Below are positions 6,594 to 14,174 of a stretch of DNA of 33,885 bases, one piece after another; the stretch's first letter is position 1; every line of letters starts with the position of its first letter. The notes under the pieces were generated by a model. It had not been told where the DNA came from. It was given only the letters and a program-made list of their open reading frames with translations, and did not search any database. The translations under genes were made by a program, and so were the position numbers. The DNA comes from Sedimentisphaerales bacterium (GTDB lineage Bacteria; Planctomycetota; Phycisphaerae; Sedimentisphaerales; Anaerohalosphaeraceae), in assembly GCA_016930745.1 (NCBI GenBank), contig JAFGGE010000141.1, positions 1 to 33,885 of the forward strand. Direction: 5' to 3'.

Positions 6594-8072
6594 TTGAAAT
6601 TTCAGGTATTTAAGAACGGAAAACCCTGTAGCGATTTTGTCGTCTCCGCCGCCTATATGTTTGGGGCCGATACGATTCCCCTCCACGCCACCGAGGAGGT
6701 TCGATTTGTTCACGGGCAGATCGAATGCAAACGGAAAAGTCATGACGCCGCCGGTCTGGCTCTGCTGTGGCCGATCAACGGAATGGGCCGTTTGCTCCTG
6801 CCCACCACGCGGCTGCCCGAGCGAGAGCGGCCTTATATGCTGAATATCGAACTGGCGCGGGCCAAACTGATGCAGATCACCCTCAAACAGGAAGACTGGT
6901 CCCTGTTCGAGGAAAACGATGAATTGTTTCGACTGTCGCAGGAAGCCCGATTGCTGTTCATTTCCTCTCTGGAGCGGATTTCCGATCCGGGCAAAGCGTC
7001 TCAGTTGGCGGATCAGTGTCTTGCCAAGGCCATGGAGTATTCTGAAAAGCTTGCCGTGCAGCAGGGCGAGGCGACGTTTTCCGCGCGCTGCAAAGCCAAA
7101 GGACTGGGACGACACAGCCTGGGCTGTCGGGTCGATCCGAAGAGGCTTGATGAGGAGCGGTATGGCAAGTGGCTTTTTGATATGTTCGGGTTTGTGACCA
7201 TGCCCGTCAATTGGGCCCGGATCGAGCCGGAGCGAGGCCAATACGATTTCAACGAACTGGATCATTGTATCGAAACCCTGAGTTCCCGGCGCGTGGCCGT
7301 ATGCGGGGGGCCGGTCCTGCGTTTTTCCAAAGAGTATCTGCCGAGCTGGCTGCTGCATGGGAAGCCGGAATTTGAACGGATTCGCGAGACCGCCTATGGA
7401 TTTGTGTCCAAAATCATCGGGCGGTACGGAAAATATGTGCATGCCTGGCGGGTCATCAGCGGGATGAATGCCCTCAATCATTTTGGATTTAATTTTGAAC
7501 AGGCCATCGAGATGACGCGGACGGCGACGCTGGCCGCCCGAGCCGCCGACGCCAAATCCCGCAAGCTGGTGGAGATCCTCTACCCGTGGGGAGAGTATTA
7601 CGCCCTGGATCGAAATACGATCCCGCCGCTGGTCTATGCCGATATGGTGATTCAAAGCGGCATCAATTTTGATGCGTACGGACTGGAAATGCATTTTGGG
7701 AAAGACCAGCCCGGGATGCATCTGCGGGATATGATGCAGATTTCGGCGCGACTGGATTGTTTTGCCCAGGTGGCCAAGCCGGTTCATATCGCCGGAGTGG
7801 CCGTTCCCGATGCCGTCGGTACAGGGGACAGCGCTGCAAATCGAGCCGGATTCTGGCACAACGAATGGGACAGCGACACCCAGGGACTCTGGATCGATCA
7901 GTTTTATCGGATCGCCCTGGGCAAGCCGTTCATTCAGTCGGTGACGTATTCCAACCTGGCCGATTCGGAGGACATGGATCTTCCCAACAGCGGCCTTTTG
8001 AATCAATCCCTGGAACCGAAAAAGGCCTTCTTGTCATTGGCCCGTTTTCAAAAAGCGATCTTGCGAAAATAG
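6594..8072 (+). CDS. GH10-fold protein lacking both catalytic glutamates
   Basis: A 492-residue protein starting at TTG (AGGA 10 nt upstream, product MKFQVFKNG...). Residues about 1-160 form a beta-rich N-terminal domain. Residues 170-490 follow the GH10 endo-xylanase barrel: the EPERGQYDFNELD segment, HAWRVI (normally WDVVNE), KPVHIAG (normally KPxxITE), and a C-terminal block ending in GLLNQSLEPKKAF, which matches the GH10 terminal motif. The acid/base Glu position is occupied by Gly290 and the nucleophile position by Gly401, so retaining hydrolysis by the classical mechanism is not expected. No signal peptide is seen, suggesting a cytoplasmic protein. It may be a carbohydrate-binding or structural pseudoenzyme, or use other residues. 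The fold call is from motif order. Confidence 0.75.
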   Translation: MKFQVFKNGKPCSDFVVSAAYMFGADTIPLHATEEVRFVHGQIECKRKSHDAAGLALLWPINGMGRLLLPTTRLPERERPYMLNIELARAKLMQITLKQEDWSLFEENDELFRLSQEARLLFISSLERISDPGKASQLADQCLAKAMEYSEKLAVQQGEATFSARCKAKGLGRHSLGCRVDPKRLDEERYGKWLFDMFGFVTMPVNWARIEPERGQYDFNELDHCIETLSSRRVAVCGGPVLRFSKEYLPSWLLHGKPEFERIRETAYGFVSKIIGRYGKYVHAWRVISGMNALNHFGFNFEQAIEMTRTATLAARAADAKSRKLVEILYPWGEYYALDRNTIPPLVYADMVIQSGINFDAYGLEMHFGKDQPGMHLRDMMQISARLDCFAQVAKPVHIAGVAVPDAVGTGDSAANRAGFWHNEWDSDTQGLWIDQFYRIALGKPFIQSVTYSNLADSEDMDLPNSGLLNQSLEPKKAFLSLARFQKAILRK

Positions 8073-8119
8073 CCTCCTCCGATTACCCTTGTGGCATGAC
8101 ACAGGGGCGACAGTTCGGG

Positions 8120-8461
8120 ATGAAATCGTATGTTCGCGCCGGCCTGATACTGGAAGGCGTCGCGGTCGTTCTTGTTGTTTGGCTGGAGATCGGGCGCCAT
8201 TTGGCGCTGTCGCCCGGCAGACCCCTGGCGATAGCGCAACGGATCGATCCCAATACGGCATGCGCCGCCAGTCTGGAGCGATTGCCGAATGTCGGTCCTC
8301 AGCGGGCCGGGGCCATTCTTGCTTACCGAAGCCGGTTGGGCGCGAACGAACGGGCTTTTCATCGCCCGGAGGATTTGCAGAAGGTCCCGGGGATCGGACC
8401 GAAAACCGTGGAGTCTTTGCAATCCTGGCTTTCTTTTGCAGGACCGGAGACGGATCCATAA
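8120..8461 (+). CDS. Membrane-anchored helix-hairpin-helix protein, ComEA-like
   Basis: A 113-residue protein with an N-terminal transmembrane segment (residues 8-28) and two helix-hairpin-helix motifs near the C-terminus (LPNVGPQRAGAIL and VPGIGPKTVESL). This is the ComEA-like layout of a membrane-tethered, sequence-independent DNA-binding domain used in DNA uptake. No other competence genes are in the window, so the role is open. ATG 8096 is an in-frame alternative adding eight residues. The frame is also open far upstream, but that part overlaps the GH10-like gene and is not coding. The next gene begins 17 nt downstream. Confidence 0.75.
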   Translation: MKSYVRAGLILEGVAVVLVVWLEIGRHLALSPGRPLAIAQRIDPNTACAASLERLPNVGPQRAGAILAYRSRLGANERAFHRPEDLQKVPGIGPKTVESLQSWLSFAGPETDP

Positions 8462-8477
8462 AGGAGCAATAAGTCAC

Positions 8478-8966
8478 ATGGCGGATTGGGAAATCAGCAA
8501 GGCGGCAGGACATTGCTGCGGAACCGGCAAACCCCTGGAGCCCGGCCAGGAATATTATGCCGCCCTGGTCGAGGGCGAACAAAACCTGGAACGGCGCGAT
8601 TTCAGTACGGAATACTGGGAACAGGCCCGGCCCGGCGTATATTGTTTCTGGAGGACGCGCATGCCGGACGAAACCCGCAAAAAACGCCTGCTGGTCAGCG
8701 ATGAGATGCTGATGGCCTTTTTTGACCGTATGGCCGAGGAAACCGACACCGAGAAGGTGAATTTTCGATTTGTCCTGGCCCTGATTCTGATGCGAAAGCG
8801 GAAGTTGAAATATGAATCCAGCCAGATCCGGGAGGAGGCGGAAATCTGGACATTGCGGGTGACGGGGGAGGATCGTTTTGTCAACGTAATCAATCCCCAT
8901 CTGAGCGAAGAACAAGTCGATGAATTGTCCGGACAGATGGGGCAGATTCTGCAGGTGGATTTGTAA
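8478..8966 (+). CDS. Conserved hypothetical protein
   Basis: A 162-residue soluble protein starting at ATG 8478, with AAGGAG 11 nt before it. The N-terminus has a HCCGTGKPLEPGQEYYAAL segment (residues 12-30) that resembles a half zinc-ribbon or beta-hairpin seen at the start of some planctomycete hypothetical proteins; the rest is mixed alpha/beta with a central basic helix (ALILMRKRKLKYE). No signal peptide or span is present. It is followed with a one-base gap by the lipoprotein gene, so the two are likely co-translated. Function is not known. Confidence 0.75.
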   Translation: MADWEISKAAGHCCGTGKPLEPGQEYYAALVEGEQNLERRDFSTEYWEQARPGVYCFWRTRMPDETRKKRLLVSDEMLMAFFDRMAEETDTEKVNFRFVLALILMRKRKLKYESSQIREEAEIWTLRVTGEDRFVNVINPHLSEEQVDELSGQMGQILQVDL

Positions 8967-8967
8967 T

Positions 8968-9834
8968 ATGGCGGCGGTAAAATCGATAAGGCCGGTAGCG
9001 GGATTGTTTTGTGCGCTGTTGTGCATGGCGATGGCGGGATGCGCTCCGCATCCGAAACCAAAACCGGAATCCCTGAATTGCGAGCGATTGACAAGTGTTG
9101 AAGAGGCGGTTTCTCTTTTCGATCAACAACGGGAAAACCGGATCTCGCTGCGGTCCGGCGGGGACTGTCGGATTATGTGGTATGACGAGAAAGGGGGGAA
9201 GCACGAGGAAAAACCGTCGGTCAAATTGTTCTTCTGCCCTCCCGAAAAGGTTTTTCTGATAGGGACGGGATTGATCGGCGAGATGCTGCGTTTGGCGACC
9301 AACGAGCAGGAGTTTTACCTGCGGATCAAGCCGAAAGAGGTCAGCGCCTATTGGTTTGGCCGCCGCAATACGCTTCGGGATTGTTCCGAAACGATGCTGA
9401 TTAATCCGGAAAGTCTATTAGAATCGCTGGGTTTGGTCCGGGTGGATCCGACCTGGATTCTAACCAGGGACCACGACATGGATGTGCTGACAAAGCTGCA
9501 TCCGGACGGCAAAATTGCCCGGGAGATATGGATCGACTGTTTTTCGCGGCAGGTCCGGCGGATGACATACCACAGCCGAACGGGACAGAAACTGGCGACC
9601 GTCGAGTTAACCGATTATAAGACCGTTGGAACAGCCGTCGATGTTCCGCAGCACATTGAGATGACCATCCACAATACCGAGCAGAAGCAAGCACGTGTGG
9701 AGCTCAAACTGTCCGGAGTTCAGCCGTTCGAACCGAATCAAAAGCAGCGGGAAGGTCTGTTTGAGCGGGCCGACAGCAGCGGCTTTGAACATGTGTACGA
9801 ATTGACTACCGATTGTCGGTTTATAGAACAGTAA
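8968..9834 (+). CDS. Lipoprotein, LolA/DUF4292-like fold possible
   Basis: A 288-residue exported lipoprotein. A basic N-terminus and hydrophobic core end in a lipobox, AMAGC, with the lipid-attached Cys at residue 25. The mature part alternates short beta strands and contains IWIDCFSRQVRRM and ATVELTDYKTV segments reminiscent of LolA-type half-barrels (outer-membrane lipoprotein carrier family and relatives). That fold assignment is an impression from strand pattern, not a clear motif. Its ATG lies one base past the stop of the preceding gene, and the sequence GCAGGTGG upstream can serve as a ribosome-binding site. It sits in the outer or inner membrane; the substrate is unknown. Confidence 0.75.
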   Translation: MAAVKSIRPVAGLFCALLCMAMAGCAPHPKPKPESLNCERLTSVEEAVSLFDQQRENRISLRSGGDCRIMWYDEKGGKHEEKPSVKLFFCPPEKVFLIGTGLIGEMLRLATNEQEFYLRIKPKEVSAYWFGRRNTLRDCSETMLINPESLLESLGLVRVDPTWILTRDHDMDVLTKLHPDGKIAREIWIDCFSRQVRRMTYHSRTGQKLATVELTDYKTVGTAVDVPQHIEMTIHNTEQKQARVELKLSGVQPFEPNQKQREGLFERADSSGFEHVYELTTDCRFIEQ

Positions 9835-9856
9835 ACCAATGCAGAGCGGATACAGT

Positions 9857-10747
9857 ATGCGAAAATCGCTTCCAGAACGACTCAAACAGGATGTTTTCTT
9901 TCTTGATGGCGCCATGGGCACCCAGTTGATGGCCGCCGGGGTCGAACCGGGCGCCTGTAACGAGTATATCAATTTGCTGTCTCCCGAGATGGTGATCGAA
10001 ATTCACAGACGCTATCTGGAGGCCGGCTGCGATGGCATTATTACCAACACCTTCGGGGCCAACGCCGTCGCTTTGAAACGGCATGGACATGAAAAAGAGG
10101 CTTACGAAATAAACAAAGCCGGGGCTCTGGCGGGGCGGCAAGCCGCGGGGCCGGATCGTTATGTCCTGGGGGATGTCGGTCCGACCGGGGATTTTCTTAA
10201 ACCGCTAGGCACTTTGGAACCTCTGCAATTAAAAGACGCCTTTGCCGAGCAGGTCCGCGGGCTGGTGGACGGGGGAGTAGACGGGATTATCATCGAAACG
10301 ATGACCGCAGTCGATGAACTGTGCATAGCGATCCAGACGGCCCGCCTGACGACGGATTTGCCGATGCTGGCGTCCCTGGCCTTTGATCCGGCCAAGGAGG
10401 GATTCCGGACGATGATGGGGATTGATCCGGCCGGGGTCGTGGCGCAAACGAGAGAGCTGGGCTTAACCGCTATCGGCTTTAACTGCGGAACATTGACGAT
10501 GGACCAGTATATCCGGCTTGCCGAAACCTACAGCGCTGCTCTCGAAGATACGAATATGCTCTTGTTGGCCGAGCCGAATGCCGGCAAGCCCGAGCTAATC
10601 GACGCCAAAGCGGTTTATAAACTTTCTCCCGAGGAGTACGCGGCAGCGGCGAAGCAAATCTTCGATGCCGGCGCTGGGTTGCTGGGAGGCTGCTGCGGGA
10701 CTACGCCGGAACACATTAAGGCGATGGTTAAGGCCATTCGAGGGTGA
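9857..10747 (+). CDS. Zinc-dependent homocysteine S-methyltransferase domain protein
   Basis: A 296-residue stand-alone TIM barrel of the homocysteine-binding family, equivalent to the first module of MetH. It contains the DGAMGTQL start motif (17-24), the substrate loop FGANAVAL, GPTGDFLKPLG, and the three zinc Cys: Cys210 in FNCG and Cys279/Cys280 in GGCCGT. It lacks the folate, cobalamin and activation modules of full MetH, so it must accept methyl groups from a separate protein or small donor (S-methylmethionine, a betaine or a corrinoid protein). An in-frame ATG at 9839 adds six residues. It ends 20 nt from the convergent waaA. Whether it is linked to the URO-D proteins at 12.9 and 19 kb is unknown. 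Confidence 0.88.
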   Translation: MRKSLPERLKQDVFFLDGAMGTQLMAAGVEPGACNEYINLLSPEMVIEIHRRYLEAGCDGIITNTFGANAVALKRHGHEKEAYEINKAGALAGRQAAGPDRYVLGDVGPTGDFLKPLGTLEPLQLKDAFAEQVRGLVDGGVDGIIIETMTAVDELCIAIQTARLTTDLPMLASLAFDPAKEGFRTMMGIDPAGVVAQTRELGLTAIGFNCGTLTMDQYIRLAETYSAALEDTNMLLLAEPNAGKPELIDAKAVYKLSPEEYAAAAKQIFDAGAGLLGGCCGTTPEHIKAMVKAIRG

Positions 10748-10767
10748 TACGCCGAGAAGGTCAAGAC

Positions 10768-12057
10768 TCAGTCCAGCAGTTCGACAATAGCCTGCACCGT
10801 GCGCTCGGTCGCTCCCTGGTTTTGCCGGATCACTTCCCTTCCGTTGGCGGCGATCCGATCGGCATAGCCCTGTTGCGTCATGCACTGGTATAAAGCCTGA
10901 AAAAGCTGTTCCTGGTCCTGTACCTGAAGGGCGCCGTTGCCGGCCAGAAGCACTTCGACGGTTTGCCTGAAATTAAACGTATGCGGACCGAAGATTGTGC
11001 ATTTGCCCAGTGCGGCCGGCTCTATCATATCCGAACCGCCCATCGGGACCAGACTTCGGCCCACGAACGCCGGTTCGGTCGCAAGGCAGTAAAATTTCCG
11101 TAAATCGCCCATGGTATCGCCCAAAATCACCTCCGGCGATTCATCGACAGTCTGCCTGCCGTTTTTGATGCGGCTGTAACGAACAGAGGAAAATCCGGAG
11201 GCTTCAATCAGTCCGGCGACCTCCTCGAAACGTTCCGGTTTTCGAGGCACAATAACCAGCCGCAGGTTCTGCAGTCCGGCTATTGCTCGCAGACGCTTGT
11301 GTATTTCCAGAACGATCTGTTCTTCACCCGGGCCGGTCCCCCCGGCGATCCAGAGCCGTTGCCCCTCAATCCGCAATTGCCGGGCCAGTTCCTCTGTCCC
11401 TTCGACTCGGTCGATGATTTGCGCCGTATCGTATTTGAGGGAGTTGGTCACGCGAATCCGCTCGGGAGGGCAGCCCAGAGCGCTGAAACGCCGGGCATAT
11501 TCTTCTGTCTGGGCGAGAACAAGGCAAACATGGCGGAACATCCGACGGGTAAGAAAACGAATCCGGCGGTACCGGGGGAAACTGCGATCGCTGAGCCGGC
11601 CGTTGGCGATCATGAGGGGAATAGTGCGCCGGCCCGCCTCGGAGGCCAGATTGGGCCAGACCTCCAGTTCCATCAGCACAATCAGACGGGGGCCGATCCG
11701 ATCCAGCGCCCGCCGGACAACCCAGGACAGGTCGAAGGGATAGTAAAATACCAGATGCTCTTTCCCATATCGATTTTGGGCGCGAGAAAATCCGGTATCG
11801 GTCGTCGTGCTGAGGATGATTTCAAAATCCGGCCGCTCTTGCCGGCAGCGCCGAATCAACGAATCGGCGGCGTTAACCTCGCCGACGCTGACCGCGTGAA
11901 TCCAGAGGCACGCCTTATCGGGAAATCGCCGGTGAATCCGGCCCAGCCGCTGCGCCCAGCCGTCGCGATATCGTTTATGAAGGATCATGCGATACAGCAA
12001 CTTCGGACTGATCAGAACCACAGCCAGTATATAGATACAATCCAATAGGTATTTCAT
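10768..12057 (-). CDS. waaA: 3-deoxy-D-manno-octulosonic acid transferase
   Basis: A 429-residue GT30 glycosyltransferase that transfers Kdo from CMP-Kdo to lipid A precursors on the cytoplasmic face of the inner membrane. It has the N-terminal membrane-anchor helix (KYLLDCIYILAVVLISPKL), the HAVSVGEV motif bearing the catalytic Glu, the RPDFEIILSTTTDTG segment, the VLMELEVWPNL motif, and a C-terminal GT-B half with GGTGPGEE and the MGGSDMIEPAALGK donor site. ATG 12057 has AAGGAA five nt upstream and gives the usual WaaA N-terminus; the frame is open 34 codons further but has no support. A strong promoter lies at 12086-12114. It shows that the organism makes Kdo-containing LPS. Confidence 0.95.
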   Translation of the reverse strand: MKYLLDCIYILAVVLISPKLLYRMILHKRYRDGWAQRLGRIHRRFPDKACLWIHAVSVGEVNAADSLIRRCRQERPDFEIILSTTTDTGFSRAQNRYGKEHLVFYYPFDLSWVVRRALDRIGPRLIVLMELEVWPNLASEAGRRTIPLMIANGRLSDRSFPRYRRIRFLTRRMFRHVCLVLAQTEEYARRFSALGCPPERIRVTNSLKYDTAQIIDRVEGTEELARQLRIEGQRLWIAGGTGPGEEQIVLEIHKRLRAIAGLQNLRLVIVPRKPERFEEVAGLIEASGFSSVRYSRIKNGRQTVDESPEVILGDTMGDLRKFYCLATEPAFVGRSLVPMGGSDMIEPAALGKCTIFGPHTFNFRQTVEVLLAGNGALQVQDQEQLFQALYQCMTQQGYADRIAANGREVIRQNQGATERTVQAIVELLD

Positions 12058-12085
12058 GGAATTCCTTATGCATGGCAAAATCGTC

Positions 12086-12114
12086 AATATAGCGCATAAA
12101 AAGAGGATTGTCAA
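12086..12114 (-). promoter_or_regulatory. Strong sigma70-type promoter of waaA
   Basis: On the minus strand TTGACA (12114-12109), a 17-bp spacer, and TATATT (12091-12086). The start near 12079 leaves a 22-nt leader to the waaA ATG. A near-consensus housekeeping promoter. Confidence 0.75.
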
Positions 12115-12194
12115 CCTCTTCGCGGGGGTTTCGCCTTTCGCGGAGAACGGCCCAAACACACATCAAATCGGGGGAGGAAAATTAGGCATGAGAG

Positions 12195-12223
12195 TTGACT
12201 TCTTACTCGGTTTGCTGTATAGA
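12195..12223 (+). promoter_or_regulatory. Promoter of the tRNA-Arg gene
   Basis: TTGACT, a 17-bp spacer and TATAGA, ending 34 nt before the mature tRNA 5' end. It is divergent from the waaA promoter, about 80 bp away. Confidence 0.6.
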
Positions 12224-12257
12224 AACGTATCCGGGCTGTAAATCCCGAGGGTATCTT

Positions 12258-12330
<73 letters not shown>

Positions 12331-12541
12331 GTTAAAAGGAGGGTGGACATTTTCGGCAAAAAATCGGGAAAAACTGCCTATAGAATCCCTATAAAATCAC
12401 ATCCTCCGTATCTCGTTCCATATCATTTACTCTTCCGCCGGCGCATAAGATGGGAATTGCCGGTATGCTCCGCATTCCTGCCGGAGTAGATATCTCGGCT
12501 CTCTTGAAAGATTTGTGGGTGGAGGTCTTGGGCGCGGCTTG

Positions 12542-12632
12542 CCTCGGCAAAACCGCTCGGGGCCCCAGAGACCCAAATTTCCCCCCCCGCGCCCCCAATT
12601 TGAGCCTCTGCCCGATCGGTTTTGCCCAGAGG
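12542..12632. repeat. Long imperfect foldback with C-rich loop
   Basis: Two arms of about 36-38 nt are complementary with small bulges. The outer block contains GGCAAAACCG against CGGTTTTGCC, then CGGG against CCCG, CAGAG against CTCTG, and CAAATT against AATTTG. The 17-nt loop is almost all C (eight C, GCG, five C). It is too long for a typical terminator and has no following T tract. It could be a structured RNA, a processed repeat or a small non-autonomous element remnant. Confidence 0.6.
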
Positions 12633-12830
12633 AACAGGCCGACGTTCTATGCCACTTCAAATGCAGACCCGGCCCAGCCAGCTAAACTGCTTTCAAAATA
12701 ATGACTTCTGTTGCCAATGGAACCGGAATCTCCTACAAATCTTTTCAATGAGGCGATATCTCAAAAATGTATCCCCTTACTCATTATCCGGATTGTGCCG
12801 TCGTAAGCACCGAGGGATTCTTAAAAGGGC

Positions 12831-12859
12831 TGGAAATTACGCTATGCATGGGATAGAAT
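12831..12859 (+). promoter_or_regulatory. Candidate promoter of the sugar-transport operon
   Basis: TGGAAA (4 of 6), 17-bp spacer, TAGAAT (5 of 6), about 48 nt before ATG 12907. A second candidate, TTGCCA-17-TACAAA, lies at 12711-12739. Neither is strong, which fits an activated promoter, and neither carries the direct-repeat operator seen at 23561 and 24975. Confidence 0.35.
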
Positions 12860-12906
12860 GCAGTGGCGTATTCGTGGTTCCAACGGAATGGAAAGGGATT
12901 TTGAAA

Positions 12907-14151
12907 ATGTTTGAAACGCCCAGCAAGTTTCCACAGGACAAGCGAAAGAAGAACACGCTTGAAAAACTTGAACGCGTTAAGAAAACTCTCCGTCATGAAG
13001 AGCCGGACCACGTACCGATCAGCGATTTTTTCTGGGGCAGTTTCATTCAGCGATGGCGAAAAGACCTCGATTTGGCAGAGGACGCCAATCCCTATTATTA
13101 TTACGATCTGGACTGGATTGTTACGGTTCCCAACATGGATCCTTTCATCCGTTCCTTCGAGGTTTTGAAGGAAAACGGCACGGAGGTCGTTGTCAGGACC
13201 GGATTTAATGCGATTCTGCGCAAAAAATTTGATGCGCCCATGCCTGAATTTCTTGCCTTTGAAACCGATACGATCGAAACGCTGGAATCCCTCACGTTTG
13301 ATGACCCGAGCGATAGACGTCGTTATCGGGAGGCCGGCGACAATCAGATCGCAGGTGTTGGAGATAGTTTTGAAAGAAACTCGCCTCCGTGGATCGAAAC
13401 AATTCGATCGTTGCATCCGGATTTTCCGGTATTTGGAAGCATCATTGAATGCAATGAGTGTTTGACCAGGCTCATCGGCCCCCAAAACAATATGTTATGG
13501 ATTGGTTTGTATCCAGAACGCATGGGTAAAGTCATCCATCGGATCGGCCAGTTCTATTTGGATTGTACCAAAGCGCAGATCGATGCGGCGCAGGGATTGC
13601 TGGATGGCTTTGTAATATGGGGAGATGTGGCCTATACAAAAGGCATGTTTTTTTCCCCGGACTACTGGCGCATGTATTTCAAGCCCTGGGTGAAAAAAAT
13701 CACCGACTATGCCCATTCCAAAGGCCTGATGGTGATTTATCACGGATGCGGAAATGTGAGCCCCATCCTCAACGATTTTATCGAAATCGGTATCGATGCC
13801 ATGAATCCTCTGGAAGCGAAGGCAAACCTTGATGCGGTGGCATTACGGGGCGAGTATGGCCACACCCTCGGTATCTGCGGCAACAGCAATATTCAAGTAT
13901 GGGAAACAGGCGAACAATCACAGATTTGTCAAGAGGTGTTGCGAAAACTGAATGCGGCCAAAGGGGGAGGCTATATTTTCCAGTCGGATCACTCCGTTAC
14001 CAGTACTGTATCCGGGCATACGTATGATTATATTGTTACGCTGGTGCGCCAGTTTGGCCGGTATCCGCTTCGATTGGGCGAATACGACATCAAGGACTTG
14101 ACGCCTCGTGCCGATGGAGCGAGAATCCATCCCGTGAATCCCCATAGGTAG
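12907..14151 (+). CDS. URO-D-superfamily protein, MtaA/CmuA-like
   Basis: A 414-residue protein of the uroporphyrinogen decarboxylase fold. The superfamily includes heme-pathway HemE and zinc methyltransferases such as MtaA, MtbA and CmuA. Visible motifs are GLLDGFVIWGDVAY (230-243), the YHGCGN segment with His279-x-Cys281, which matches the HxC zinc motif of the methyltransferase branch, and GGGYIFQSDH (353-362), where His362 sits where that branch normally has its third ligand Cys. It lacks the HemE N-terminal substrate-binding motif, so heme synthesis is unlikely. GGAAAGGGA precedes ATG 12907. It starts an operon with a sugar ABC transporter, 23 nt before the ATPase gene. No corrinoid protein is in the window. 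The reaction is unknown; methyl transfer or demethylation is a hypothesis. Confidence 0.8.
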   Translation: MFETPSKFPQDKRKKNTLEKLERVKKTLRHEEPDHVPISDFFWGSFIQRWRKDLDLAEDANPYYYYDLDWIVTVPNMDPFIRSFEVLKENGTEVVVRTGFNAILRKKFDAPMPEFLAFETDTIETLESLTFDDPSDRRRYREAGDNQIAGVGDSFERNSPPWIETIRSLHPDFPVFGSIIECNECLTRLIGPQNNMLWIGLYPERMGKVIHRIGQFYLDCTKAQIDAAQGLLDGFVIWGDVAYTKGMFFSPDYWRMYFKPWVKKITDYAHSKGLMVIYHGCGNVSPILNDFIEIGIDAMNPLEAKANLDAVALRGEYGHTLGICGNSNIQVWETGEQSQICQEVLRKLNAAKGGGYIFQSDHSVTSTVSGHTYDYIVTLVRQFGRYPLRLGEYDIKDLTPRADGARIHPVNPHR

Positions 14152-14174
14152 AGCCGGATATACTACGAGGGAAT

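Larger units (their letters stand above)
12331..12906. other. Intergenic region between tRNA-Arg and the sugar operon
   Basis: No gene is supported in these 576 bases. The frame of the URO-D gene is open back to 12622, but the upstream part lacks a ribosome-binding site and family similarity. The region holds a long imperfect foldback (12542-12632) and a candidate promoter (12831-12859). No terminator follows the tRNA. Confidence 0.6.

Noticed and set aside
6360..8006. Long minus-strand open frame of 548 codons
   Set aside because: It is antisense to the GH10-like gene, which has family motifs and a start signal. The minus-strand product is low in recognisable structure and rich in His/Pro/Gly, as expected from shadow coding in GC-rich DNA.
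7757..8119. Upstream extension of the helix-hairpin-helix gene
   Set aside because: It lies out of frame inside the GH10-like gene. The membrane anchor and HhH motifs all begin after 8120.
12622..12906. Upstream extension of the first URO-D gene
   Set aside because: The frame is open, but the extra residues do not match the family, and the Shine-Dalgarno sequence belongs to ATG 12907.
12907..14151. Assignment as HemE (heme biosynthesis)
   Set aside because: The N-terminal substrate-binding motif of HemE is not visible, the HxC metal motif of the methyltransferase branch is present, and the gene sits in a sugar transport operon.
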